A stretch of DNA of 64,000 nucleotides. It comes from Streptomyces sp. 1331.2. Its GTDB lineage: Bacteria > Actinomycetota > Actinomycetes > Streptomycetales > Streptomycetaceae. Location: positions 2,545,001 through 2,609,000 of the forward strand of contig NZ_OBMJ01000001.1 of assembly GCF_900199205.1 (NCBI RefSeq), in the 5' to 3' direction. The notes beneath the pieces were generated by a model. It was not told where the DNA came from. It searched no databases and worked only from the letters and a program-made list of their open reading frames with translations. Both the position numbers and the translations under genes were made by a program. This document shows, piece after piece, positions 8,287-16,006 of this stretch (position 1 is the first letter of the stretch; every line of letters starts with the position of its first letter).

Positions 8287-9222
8287 CTACCGCCGAGCGG
8301 GAAGCGCCAGGAATGCCAGCCCGCCGGCCAGCACCGCAAGGCCGCCCCACGAGACCACCGGCAGCCGCTCCCCCAGCGCCGCGACGCCCAGCACGGCAGC
8401 GACGGCCGGCTCGGCGAGCGTCAGCGTCGTGGCCGTCTGAGCAGTGGCGTGCCGCAGGCCGTGGCCGAACAGCCGGTAGGCGAGGAAGGTGGTGATCACC
8501 GCGAGGTGCAGCACAACGGCCGTGCCCCGCACCGAGGCCAGCCACTCCAGGTCACCCGCGAGCAGCACCGGCAGGACGATCAGCGCCCCGCCGCCGAACA
8601 TCGCCCCCATCACCCCGGCCGACGGACGCCCCGTCGCGATCAGCCGCCCGCCGATCAGCGAGTACACGGCGTACGAGAGCCCCGAGAGCGCCGCCAGCAG
8701 CACCCCGAGCGGGTCCACCGCCGCGCCGCCACCGGCGAGTTCGGGCCCCAGCACCAGCACCCCGCAGCCCAGCACGGCCAGCGCCGTGGCCCCGGCCCAG
8801 CGCCCGCTCGGCCGCCCCTGCCGGGCGAGCCACCCGAGCAGCCCGGTGAACACGGGTGCGCTGCCCAGCGCGATCACCGTCGCCACCGCAACCCCGGTCC
8901 TGGTGACCGCCGGGTAGAAGGTGAGCGGGTACCCGGTCACCGCCACCGCACCGGCCGCCAGCAGCCACCGCTCCCGCACCCGGCACCGCCGGGGCAGCGT
9001 CCAGGCAGTGCGGTCGGTGAGGAACAACAACAAGCCGCCGAGCACCAGCGCGGCAGCCCCGATCCCGGCCGCCGGGGCACCCGCGGGCGCCAGCGAACTG
9101 GCCGTCCCGGTGGTGCCCCAGAGGACGGCGGCGGTCAGGATCGGCAGGACGCCACCGCGCGAGCGGGCGCGGCCGGGAGCCGTGGAAACGGAACGGGCAG
9201 GCATGGACAAACGATTCGGCAC
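8287..9222 (-). CDS. EamA/DMT-family transporter
   Basis: A 311-residue protein with ten hydrophobic segments arranged as two EamA repeats. The first repeat opens with VLPILTAAVLWGTTGTASSLAP; the second opens with LGVLLAALSGLSYAVYSLIGG. The family exports or exchanges small metabolites such as amino acids or nucleosides; the substrate cannot be told here. The GTG at 9222 has GGAAG nine bases upstream; an ATG six codons later (9204) is possible. A possible leader ORF lies 130-180 bp upstream (9356-9400). It ends 8 nt from REP-like copy 2. Confidence 0.85.
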   Translation of the reverse strand: MPNRLSMPARSVSTAPGRARSRGGVLPILTAAVLWGTTGTASSLAPAGAPAAGIGAAALVLGGLLLFLTDRTAWTLPRRCRVRERWLLAAGAVAVTGYPLTFYPAVTRTGVAVATVIALGSAPVFTGLLGWLARQGRPSGRWAGATALAVLGCGVLVLGPELAGGGAAVDPLGVLLAALSGLSYAVYSLIGGRLIATGRPSAGVMGAMFGGGALIVLPVLLAGDLEWLASVRGTAVVLHLAVITTFLAYRLFGHGLRHATAQTATTLTLAEPAVAAVLGVAALGERLPVVSWGGLAVLAGGLAFLALPARR

Positions 9223-9355
9223 AGTCGTGTACTTCCGTCGTCGAAGACCATCAGAGGAGGTTTCGAGAACGGGCGCACGCCATCAGCCCACGGCGGCCTC
9301 ACAACGGCCGAGCCGGGACGAAGAAGCGGATCAAACCACCGTCGCGCGCGCCCGA

Positions 9356-9400
9356 TCAGGCGCTGAGCGGCGGCAGCACGGCGTGCCAGTACAGGTTCAC
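9356..9400 (-). CDS. Possible leaderless 14-residue leader peptide upstream of the EamA gene
   Basis: On the minus strand TAGCAT (9413-9408) is followed 7 nt later by GTG (9400-9398), opening a frame that reads VNLYWHAVLPPLSA and stops at 9356. The distance fits transcription starting at the GTG. About 130 nt separate its stop from the EamA start. It may be a regulatory leader or chance. No -35 box is obvious because that region falls in REP-like copy 3. Confidence 0.3.
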   Translation of the reverse strand: MNLYWHAVLPPLSA

Positions 9401-9430
9401 GCCCCCGATGCTACCCGGGCGGGGACGTTC

Positions 9431-9469
9431 GCTGCGTGGGAAGTCGGTCCGGCCGACTTCCCACGCAGC
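9431..9469. repeat. REP-like palindrome, copy 3 (variant arms)
   Basis: Arms GCTGCGTGGGAAGTCGG (9431-9447) and CCGACTTCCCACGCAGC (9453-9469) pair perfectly over 17 bp with loop TCCGG. Compared with copies 1 and 2 the inner GAAGTCGG/CCGACTTC is kept. The outer positions have changed on both arms together (GCAG to GTGG with CTGC to CCAC), so base pairing is preserved. It lies 27 nt past the end of the frameshifted ATPase gene. Confidence 0.88.
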
Positions 9470-9496
9470 CCCTCAGCTCTGCTGCAGTCATCAGCC

Positions 9497-9945
9497 TCAT
9501 GGCACCAGATTGTCTGAGACCGCCCCCGCCGGCGAGGGGAGGGCGAGTTCGCACCAGGTGGTCTTGCCGATGAAGCTCTCGCCGCGCGGGTGGGCGCCCC
9601 AGGAGGTGGCGAGGGCGGCGACGAGTTCGAGGCCCCGGCCGGACTCGTCCTCGGGGCGGCCTGGCGCAGGGTCGGGAGCTCGGAGTTCGCATCCGAGACC
9701 TCGATCCGGAGCAGGGAGGGGGTGGGGAGGAGCACGCGGACACCGATCATCCGGTCACGCGGGGAGCGGGCGTGCCGGCAGGCGTTGGTGACGAGTTCGC
9801 TGAGGAGGATCAGGCCGGTCTCGGCAGAGTCGATGGGCAGCTCCCACTGGAAGGCCTGCCGGATGAAGCGGATCCGGGCACGGCCGGCGCTGCGGGGGAG
9901 GCGGGGGAACATCCACTCGACGACATCGACGGGCTGAGTGAGCAT
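9497..9945 (-). pseudogene. Anti-sigma-type ATP-binding protein, frameshifted
   Basis: This reads as a HATPase_c (SpoIIAB/RsbW-like) regulator. From the ATG at 9945 (AAGGA just upstream), frame one gives MLTQPVDVVEWMFPRLPR, then the N box SELVTNACRHA and G1 box LRIEVSDANSELPTLRQAAP. The expected G2 box DESGRGLELVAALATSWG and the ending FIGKTTWCELALPSPAG lie in another frame, which stops at 9497-9499. The break is at the GGGG run at 9653-9656 (plus strand), where one missing base would restore the frame. It is divergent from the Scr1-type regulator at 10108, its usual genomic partner. It may be a real loss of function, a sequencing indel or, less likely, programmed shifting. Confidence 0.75.
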
Positions 9946-10107
9946 CAGAGTCCTTGGGAGGTGTACGGACGGCGTCACTCACAAGGGCTGAGTTCGGCCA
10001 ATTCACCCTTCAAGAGTCGGCGTACCGGCATAGCCTCAGCAGTTACACCGCTGGTACAGCGCGAGCTTGAACCGCCCTGCGACCAGGGCAGGGAGGGGCC
10101 AGGGCCG

Positions 10108-10917
10108 ATGGGCACGCCGAAGCAGAACCCGATGGCGTGGAAGTACTGCGGCGATCAGATCAAGCGGTGGCGCGCGAAGGCAGGCGTGACCCGGGAGCAG
10201 CTGGCCCAGGCGGCCTGCTACGACGTCGAGAGCGTGCGGTCGATGGAGGCGGGGAGGCGGAGGCCGTCGCTCAAGTTGCTACAGGCGGCCGATGAGTTGT
10301 GCGACGCCAAGGGGATGCTGGTTGCGGCTCACCCATACCTCGCTCCAGAGCCCATGCCTACACGCACCGATGCTTTATTCGACGTCGAGAAGGAGGCAGT
10401 TGCCTACTACTTCTATGAACCCCTCTACATCCCAGGATTGCTGCAGACCGAGGCCTACGCCCGGGCAATTCTCAGCAACCCCATGCCGCCCGTGAAGAAC
10501 GCCGTCATCGAAGAACGCCTGGCGATCCGCCTCAAGCGGCAGGAGCGGCTGGCGCAGCCTGAGGTGCTGTTCAGCTTCACCATCTACGAAGCGGCCTTCC
10601 ACACCTCCATCGGCGGTAGGGAGGTCATGAAGGAGCAGCTCCACCGGCTGCTTGAGGTCGAGCACTCACGCAATATCCAAATCCAGGTCGTACCCACGGG
10701 GCGCATCTCCCCCTCCGGCCTCGGGGGCTCGCTGATGATCCTCGAAACGATCGACAACGAGCAGTATGCGTACGTCGAGACACACAAAACGAATGCGCTG
10801 CACTCAGAACCGCGCCTCGTAGGCGAGCTCAGCCGATGCCACGCGATGATCCGCGCGCTAGCTCTGACTGTTCCGGAGTCGGCACAGCTCATCAGGAAGA
10901 CACTGGAGCTGCTGTGA
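10108..10917 (+). CDS. Helix-turn-helix regulator with Scr1/DUF5753 domain
   Basis: A 269-residue protein with an N-terminal XRE HTH (IKRWRAKAGVTREQLAQAA, VRSMEAGRRRPS) at residues ~15-65. The long C-terminal Scr1-type domain contains YYFYEPLYIPGLLQTEAYAR and NIQIQVVPTGRISPSGLGGS, marks of DUF5753. Such proteins occur in many Streptomyces paralogs (WhiJ-like) beside a DUF397 protein and a HATPase, and they repress developmental or antibiotic genes until the small partner acts. All three pieces are here, but both partners carry frame breaks. The ATG at 10108 follows AGGGGCCAGGGCCG. Codon use at third positions is less GC-rich than in the neighbours. Confidence 0.88.
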   Translation: MGTPKQNPMAWKYCGDQIKRWRAKAGVTREQLAQAACYDVESVRSMEAGRRRPSLKLLQAADELCDAKGMLVAAHPYLAPEPMPTRTDALFDVEKEAVAYYFYEPLYIPGLLQTEAYARAILSNPMPPVKNAVIEERLAIRLKRQERLAQPEVLFSFTIYEAAFHTSIGGREVMKEQLHRLLEVEHSRNIQIQVVPTGRISPSGLGGSLMILETIDNEQYAYVETHKTNALHSEPRLVGELSRCHAMIRALALTVPESAQLIRKTLELL

Positions 10918-10930
10918 CAACCCCAAGGCC

Positions 10931-11114
10931 ATGAATCCGGTCCAGCTACAGCGACTACCAGGGCGGCGCATGCGTCGAGGTCTCCTCCTCCCCCTCCGCC
11001 ATTCACGTCCGGGACTCCAAGGACAAGGCCGGCCCGACCCTCACTTTCTCCCCCTCCGCCTGGGCCTCCTTCGTCGCCTTCGCCACCGAAGCTCAAGCCG
11101 CCGAGTCCGAGTGA
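10931..11114 (+). pseudogene. DUF397 protein with frame break near the start
   Basis: The frame ending at TGA 11112-11114 reads SSYSDYQGGACVEVSSSPSA, then IHVRDSKDKAGPTLTF, SPSAWASFVAFA: a standard DUF397 domain. In that frame a TGA stop at 10932-10934 lies just four codons before YSD, and no start codon intervenes. The natural ATG (10931, AATCCG next) is one base out of phase, so a 1-nt insertion or a small deletion separates start and domain. It normally partners the Scr1-type regulator, whose stop is 13 nt upstream. Confidence 0.7.
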
Positions 11115-11299
11115 TCCCTTAGGGGAACGGGTGGGTAACCACCTTCCAACCACCCCTGCACGCAGCAGATATGACTAATCGTCACGAGTTCACCACGGCC
11201 CGTCGCGCCGTGTAGCGTGCCACTAACGAATCAACCCCCGGCCGGTGCGGCAACACCGAGCGGGGGTCTGACCATCACGATCGAACGGAAGTCGATCCT

Positions 11300-12175
11300 G
11301 TGGCTACCCACGACTCTACCGTCCCCATGGCCTCGCCCGGCTACGGCAAGCGGACCGCCCCTGGGGAACTCCCCCCGGCTGCCGACGACTTCACGCACCT
11401 CCCGGTCCGTGAGGCGTACCTGGCCAGCCTGATCAACAACCTCCCCGACGGCGCCGCGATGGACGTCAAGACCCTCGCCGCCTACAACCCGCTCTTCGGG
11501 CAGATGGCCGTCCGTACGGCCCTGAACAGGCTCTCCACCGCCGGTCACCTGCGCCGCGTCCGCGAGCGCGTCAACGCCGAGCGCCCCCAGTGGGTGTTCC
11601 GCACCTACTTCTCCCGGACGCCTCGCAGCGACGCCTGGTGGAACCACTTCATCGCCACCGGCGAGAGCCCGGGCGAGTCAACGGAGAGCGCACCCGATCC
11701 CCCGGAGGAGCGACGCGCCACCGCCCCGGTGTCCCCCGCCTACGCCGCCCTCGCCGGCCTCGGCGCCGCGGACAGCCGACTCGCCCTCTCCGCGGCCGAC
11801 TGCGCCGCCCTCGAACCGCTCGCCGCCGAGTGGCTGGCCCGGGGCACCACTCCCGCCCTCTTCACGGCGGCCCTCACCGCGGGCCTACCGCCAACGGTCC
11901 ACAGCCCGGCGGCCTTCACCCGCCGCCGCCTGATCGACAAGCTGCCGCCGGAACGTCCCCACCCACAGCCCGCCCGCATCGCCGAGTGCACCGACTGCCG
12001 CACCCCCTGCCGGCCCCAGGCGCTCCACGGCGGCCTCTGCCGCGCCTGCCACTCCCCGGGCGGCATCAACCGGGCCGCACCACCCTCGTCCCGCCTCTCC
12101 CCGGCCGCCGTCCACCGCCATGCCGCGCGCGTCCGCCAGGCCATGGCAGCGGCAGCACCAGCCCGGCGATCATGA
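11300..12175 (+). CDS. Winged-helix (MarR-like) protein with C-terminal zinc ribbon
   Basis: A 291-residue protein. Residues ~35-95 (FTHLPVREAYLASLINNLPD... MAVRTALNRLSTAGHLRRV) form a winged-helix DNA-binding domain in which the second helix and wing are recognisable. A proline-rich linker follows. The C-terminal part has a CxxC...CxxC pair (CTDCRTPCRP... GLCRACHSPG), probably a zinc ribbon. Related proteins, often labelled MarR-family, are numerous in Streptomyces. The GTG at 11300 has GGAAG 8 nt upstream. The 185-bp upstream gap contains a small GGTGG-GTAA-CCACC hairpin (11130-11143) and no other gene. Target unknown. Confidence 0.75.
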   Translation: MATHDSTVPMASPGYGKRTAPGELPPAADDFTHLPVREAYLASLINNLPDGAAMDVKTLAAYNPLFGQMAVRTALNRLSTAGHLRRVRERVNAERPQWVFRTYFSRTPRSDAWWNHFIATGESPGESTESAPDPPEERRATAPVSPAYAALAGLGAADSRLALSAADCAALEPLAAEWLARGTTPALFTAALTAGLPPTVHSPAAFTRRRLIDKLPPERPHPQPARIAECTDCRTPCRPQALHGGLCRACHSPGGINRAAPPSSRLSPAAVHRHAARVRQAMAAAAPARRS

Positions 12176-12371
12176 ATATTCACAGGTAACGACGTGAACC
12201 TATGCAAAATCTAAAGGTGAACTAAGTTACAAACCTTTGATTCCCAGCCGCCCGGTTTGCCCGCATGCTGAGATTCATGCGATAGTCAAGACATCGAACT
12301 TCGGCGGGCCCGACCTGGCACTGCCGACGCCCATCGCGCGGCACGCACCCCCTTGGCCGGCGCGATGACTT
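12176..12371. other. AT-richer gap between convergent genes
   Basis: About 110 bp here (12176-12290) are much richer in A and T than the surroundings (runs such as GCAAAATCTAAAGG). A possible promoter on the plus strand is TTGCCC (12256-12261), an 18-nt spacer, then GATAGT (12280-12285), pointing at the terminator at 12372-12424. No protein-coding frame is convincing. It could encode a small RNA of about 130 nt or be relic DNA. Confidence 0.35.
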
Positions 12372-12424
12372 GCAGGGGCCCCCACCCGCCGGACCACGGC
12401 GACACCGGGGGCCCTGCGTGTTTT
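12372..12424 (+). terminator. Terminator with U-run
   Basis: GCAGGGGCCCCC (12372-12383) pairs with GGGGGCCCTGC (12407-12417) and is followed by GTGTTTT on the plus strand. It ends transcripts coming from 11300-12175 or from the possible small RNA. Confidence 0.75.
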
Positions 12425-12444
12425 CCCGAGCCCCTGGCCAGGCC

Positions 12445-13086
12445 TCAGTGCCGCTCGCGCACCTTGAGCTCGAACCAGACGCCCTTGCCCCGCGGCAGCA
12501 GGTCCGCACCCCAGCGGTCGGCGAGGTCGTCGACGACCTTCAGCCCCCGCCCCTGCTCGTTCACCGGCTTCGCCTCCGCGAGGATCATGCAGGGCAACGA
12601 CCGCGACGAGTCCCGCACTTCGACCCGCAGCCACCCGGGCTTGCGGCTCACCTGCAGCCCGATGGTGCGCCCGGCGGCGTGCCGCACCGCGTTGGCCACC
12701 AGCTCACTGGTCAGCAACTCCCCGGCCTCCAGGTACTGATGGAGGTCCCAGGACTCCAACACCGACAGCACCAGCCGCCGCGCCACCGGGCCCGACTCCG
12801 GCCGGGAGGGCAGCCGCACCTCGTTCGGCTCGGACTGATCGCACAGCCTGCCGGAATACATCTCCTCCAGCTCCTCGGAGCTGAGCCGCTCCAGAGCCGA
12901 GAGGTCGACCTGGGCGTCGACCCAGGTCGCCGCGGCGACCGTGCCGGCCCCGGGAACTGATGACTGATCTGTTTCGCCCCAACCCGCCATGCGGACCATC
13001 ATTGCGGAACGCAAGCAGCCGCGTACGGACAATGAACAAACGATCTCGCCCGAGTCGGCATATGCCGCGTGCATGAAGGGGGCCAC
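12445..13086 (-). CDS. ATP-binding regulatory protein (anti-sigma/HATPase type)
   Basis: A protein of up to 213 residues. The C-terminal ~130 residues carry an intact HATPase_c domain: N box ELLTSELVANAVRHAAG, G1 box LRVEVRDSSRSLP and G2 box NEQGRGLKVVDDLADRWG. It lacks a histidine-kinase dimerisation domain, so it resembles stand-alone anti-sigma or anti-anti-sigma switch kinases abundant in Streptomyces. The N-terminal ~90 residues are not conserved, and the start is uncertain: GTG 13086 gives 213 residues, while the ATG pair encoding MMVRMAGWG gives about 184. No sigma factor or STAS partner is adjacent. Confidence 0.78.
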   Translation of the reverse strand: MAPFMHAAYADSGEIVCSLSVRGCLRSAMMVRMAGWGETDQSSVPGAGTVAAATWVDAQVDLSALERLSSEELEEMYSGRLCDQSEPNEVRLPSRPESGPVARRLVLSVLESWDLHQYLEAGELLTSELVANAVRHAAGRTIGLQVSRKPGWLRVEVRDSSRSLPCMILAEAKPVNEQGRGLKVVDDLADRWGADLLPRGKGVWFELKVRERH

Positions 13087-13129
13087 CCGGGCCGACGTAC
13101 GTCAAGCCCGAGTTGACCCCCACCCCCTC

Positions 13130-14374
13130 CTACCAGGAGCCCCAGGGCACGTTCCAGCCACTCAGCCCGTTCGAGGGGTCGAGCGTCTCCTTCTTGACGG
13201 AGTTCTTGACGATCACCACGTCCCCGACCATCGAGCTGTCGTAGAACTTGCCCATCGAGGTGGAGTCGCCGCCGCCCTCGACGTCCTTGAGGCCGACGCA
13301 GCCGTGGCTGACGTTGTCGCCGCCGAAGGTGCTGTTCCTGGCCCACCAGTTGCCGTGCACGTACGTCCCGCTGGTGGTGAGCCGCATCGAGTGCGGCACC
13401 TGCAGGTCGTAGGGCGCGCCGGTCATGCCGGGCAGGGTGCTGGACTGCATCCGCACCGTGCCTTCCTTGGACATGACGACCATGGTGCCGTTCCAGGTCG
13501 GGTGCTCCTCCGAGCCGGAGGTGATGTCGATCTCGGAGTTCTGGCCGTCCCCGCGCGCGACGTTCATCGTGTGCGCGGCGGCGTCAACCGTCGAAATCTG
13601 GGATCGCCCGATCGTGAAGGGCTCGTCCCGGTCTCCGCCGTACACCCCGGGGGCGATCTCCACGCTCTTGAGGCGGTAGTGCACGACCACCTTGGTGCCG
13701 GGCGCCCAGTACTGCTCCGGACGGAAGTCCAGCCGGCGGGAGCCGAACCAGTGGCCCTTGACCACGGTGCCGTTGCTGGTCTCGAAGGTGATCCCCTTCA
13801 GGACGTCGTCCTTGTTCTTGACGTCCTTGCTGAAGTCCACCGAGACGATCATGCCAACGCCGTACGTGGCGTCGTTGTCCACGTTGTCGGAGGCCTTGGC
13901 GAGCGCCGTCGGCGTCAGCGTGGTGAAGTTGCTGTCCGCCGTGGCGACCGCGCCGTCGGCGTCCGCGGCCATCGCGCTGACCTGGTAGGCGGTGCCCACC
14001 GCCAGGGCGGCCGAGGGCGTCCAGGAGGAGCCGTCGGCGGAGATCGTGCCGGGCACCTCCTTGCCGGCCTTGTCGCTCACCTTCACGGTGGTGAGCTTGC
14101 CGCCGGTCGCGCCGACCTTGATCGCGTTCGGCGCCACGTCCACCGAGCCGGCCTTGGGCTCGATGCTCACCGCGGCCTTCGAGACCTTCGGCACCGCACT
14201 CGCGGAGGCCGCCGCGCTGCTCGGCGCCGCCGCGGGCTGTGAGGCGGCCGCACCGGCCCCCAGATCGGCCTTGGCCGCGCTACCGCCCCCGCCGCCCCCG
14301 CCGCCACAGGCGGCCGTCAGCGTCATCGCCCCGCCGACCAGACCGGCGGCCACCACCCTGCGTATCGACCTCAA
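13130..14374 (-). CDS. L,D-transpeptidase lipoprotein 1 (Ig-like plus YkuD)
   Basis: A 414-residue cell-wall enzyme that makes 3-3 peptidoglycan cross-links. The N terminus (RSIRRVVAAGLVGGAMTLTAAC) is a lipoprotein signal with lipobox LTAAC, followed by a Gly run. Two Ig-like domains fill residues ~60-250, as in mycobacterial LdtMt2. The YkuD domain ends with VSHGCVGL, whose catalytic cysteine is C359, and with GWNVPWGSW. The TTG at 14374 is chosen because GGAAGGGAA precedes it; an upstream ATG at 14440 would put 22 unlikely residues before the signal. It is the last of three paralogous genes in a row on this strand. Confidence 0.92.
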   Translation of the reverse strand: MRSIRRVVAAGLVGGAMTLTAACGGGGGGGGSAAKADLGAGAAASQPAAAPSSAAASASAVPKVSKAAVSIEPKAGSVDVAPNAIKVGATGGKLTTVKVSDKAGKEVPGTISADGSSWTPSAALAVGTAYQVSAMAADADGAVATADSNFTTLTPTALAKASDNVDNDATYGVGMIVSVDFSKDVKNKDDVLKGITFETSNGTVVKGHWFGSRRLDFRPEQYWAPGTKVVVHYRLKSVEIAPGVYGGDRDEPFTIGRSQISTVDAAAHTMNVARGDGQNSEIDITSGSEEHPTWNGTMVVMSKEGTVRMQSSTLPGMTGAPYDLQVPHSMRLTTSGTYVHGNWWARNSTFGGDNVSHGCVGLKDVEGGGDSTSMGKFYDSSMVGDVVIVKNSVKKETLDPSNGLSGWNVPWGSW

Positions 14375-14556
14375 CGTCGATTCCCTTCCTCTGAACTGCC
14401 CGAACTCCCCGTGGACCGACCACCGGAAAGGTTGCGACATGCACGGGGCTGCGCGCCCCGGAACCGGAGCGGCCCGACCCCAACGGGTGAGATCGGACCG
14501 CTCCGTGAGAACTCACCGGAGTGCCCGGAGTACCGGGGCCAACCTCCGGGTAGGGC

Positions 14557-15816
14557 CTACCAGTTGGCCCAGGCCACGTTCCAGCCGCCCAGCCCGTTGG
14601 AGGGCGAGACGGTCTTCTCCTTGCTGTTCACGACCTTGATGACGTCACCGACCATCGAGTCGTTGAAGAACTTGCCCGCGACCGAGGTGTCGCTGCCGCC
14701 CTTCACGTCCTGCATCGAGACGCAGCCGTGGCTGGCGTTGGTCTTGCCGAAGGGGCTGGCCCAGTAGTTGCCGTGCACGAAGGTGCCGGAGGTGGTCAGC
14801 CGCATCGCGTGCGGCACGTCCTGGATGTCGTACTCGCCGCCGAGACCGACGGTCTGCGAGTTCATCCGGGTGACCTTCTCCTTGGACATGACCACCATGG
14901 TCCCGCCCCAGGACGGCGTGGCGTCCGCGCCCAGGGTGACCGGCACCGTGGTGCTCTGGCCGCCCCGCTCGATGGTCATCTGGTGCGTCTTCGCGTCCGC
15001 GGTGGAGATCTGCGAGCGGCCGATGGTGAACGGCTCGTCCTTGTCCACGTCGCCGTAGATGCCGGGAGCAACCTCGACGTTCTTCAGCCGGTAGTGGATG
15101 GTCACCTTGGTGTCCGGCGCCCAGTACTGCTCCGGGCGGAAGTCCACCCGGGTGTCGCCGAACCAGTGGCCCTTGACCACGGTGCCGTTGCTGCTCTCGA
15201 ACGTGATCCCCTTCAGGACCTCGTCCTTGTTCTTGACCGCCTTGTTGAACTCCACCGAGACGATCATGCCGACGCCGTAGGTGGCACCGTCGCTGATGTT
15301 GTCGTTGGTGGAGATCTTCTTGTCCGGCGTCAGGGTGGTGAACGTCGTGGTGGACGCGGCCACCAGGCCCTCGGCGTCCTTGGCCTGCGCGTTCACCTTG
15401 TACGCCATGCCGACGGTGAGCGCCGCCGCGGGCTTCCAGGCGGCGCCGTCCGGGGTGATCGCCCCCTGGACCGGCTTGCCGTCCTTGTCGGTCACCTCGA
15501 CCGTGCTGAGCTTCCCGTTGGAGACGGACACCTGCAGCCCGGTCGGCTGGACGTTCTGGGCCCCGTCCTTCGGCTCCACGGAGATCACCGCGGCCGAGGT
15601 CTTCGGCGTCCCCGAGCCCCCCGCGTCCGCCGGAGCCGACGCACCCGCCGAAGCCGCCGCACCGGCCGAGCCCGACCCGTCGGAACCACTGCCCTTGTCG
15701 TCGTTGCACGCCGCCGTGAGCAGCAGCACCCCGCCCATCACCGCCGCCACCGCGGCCCTGCGCCCGTAGCGGTTGCTGGTGCGTATCGCGGCGCCGGCCG
15801 TCTTACCCGTCTTCAC
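14557..15816 (-). CDS. L,D-transpeptidase lipoprotein 2 (Ig-like plus YkuD)
   Basis: A 419-residue paralog of the downstream gene with the same layout: basic N terminus, hydrophobic signal ending LLLTAAC (lipobox), a Ser/Gly/Ala-rich linker, two Ig-like domains and a YkuD catalytic domain with TSGTFVHGNYWA and NASHGCVSMQDV (catalytic C365). It ends GWNVAWANW. The GTG at 15816 follows GGGAGGGGAGAAACC, an excellent ribosome-binding site. Sequence identity to copy 1 is high across the Ig-like and catalytic domains (for example EQYWAPGTKV versus EQYWAPDTKV), pointing to tandem duplication. A 182-bp gap separates it from copy 1, so each may have its own promoter. Confidence 0.93.
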   Translation of the reverse strand: MKTGKTAGAAIRTSNRYGRRAAVAAVMGGVLLLTAACNDDKGSGSDGSGSAGAAASAGASAPADAGGSGTPKTSAAVISVEPKDGAQNVQPTGLQVSVSNGKLSTVEVTDKDGKPVQGAITPDGAAWKPAAALTVGMAYKVNAQAKDAEGLVAASTTTFTTLTPDKKISTNDNISDGATYGVGMIVSVEFNKAVKNKDEVLKGITFESSNGTVVKGHWFGDTRVDFRPEQYWAPDTKVTIHYRLKNVEVAPGIYGDVDKDEPFTIGRSQISTADAKTHQMTIERGGQSTTVPVTLGADATPSWGGTMVVMSKEKVTRMNSQTVGLGGEYDIQDVPHAMRLTTSGTFVHGNYWASPFGKTNASHGCVSMQDVKGGSDTSVAGKFFNDSMVGDVIKVVNSKEKTVSPSNGLGGWNVAWANW

Positions 15817-16006
15817 GGTTTCTCCCCTCCCGGTATTCACTCTCTTGACGCGTTGAGTGCCCCCATGAGTTGCACCGGACGCCGATCTTTCGCGCCCGGC
15901 TGCCGGACGCGCCGGAGCAGGATAACCGGGCCCCCTGAGCGGATCTTCAGGGGTGCCCGGACGGAAACCGTTCGAAGCCGGGGTGAACCGGACGCAGGCC
16001 GCGCGG

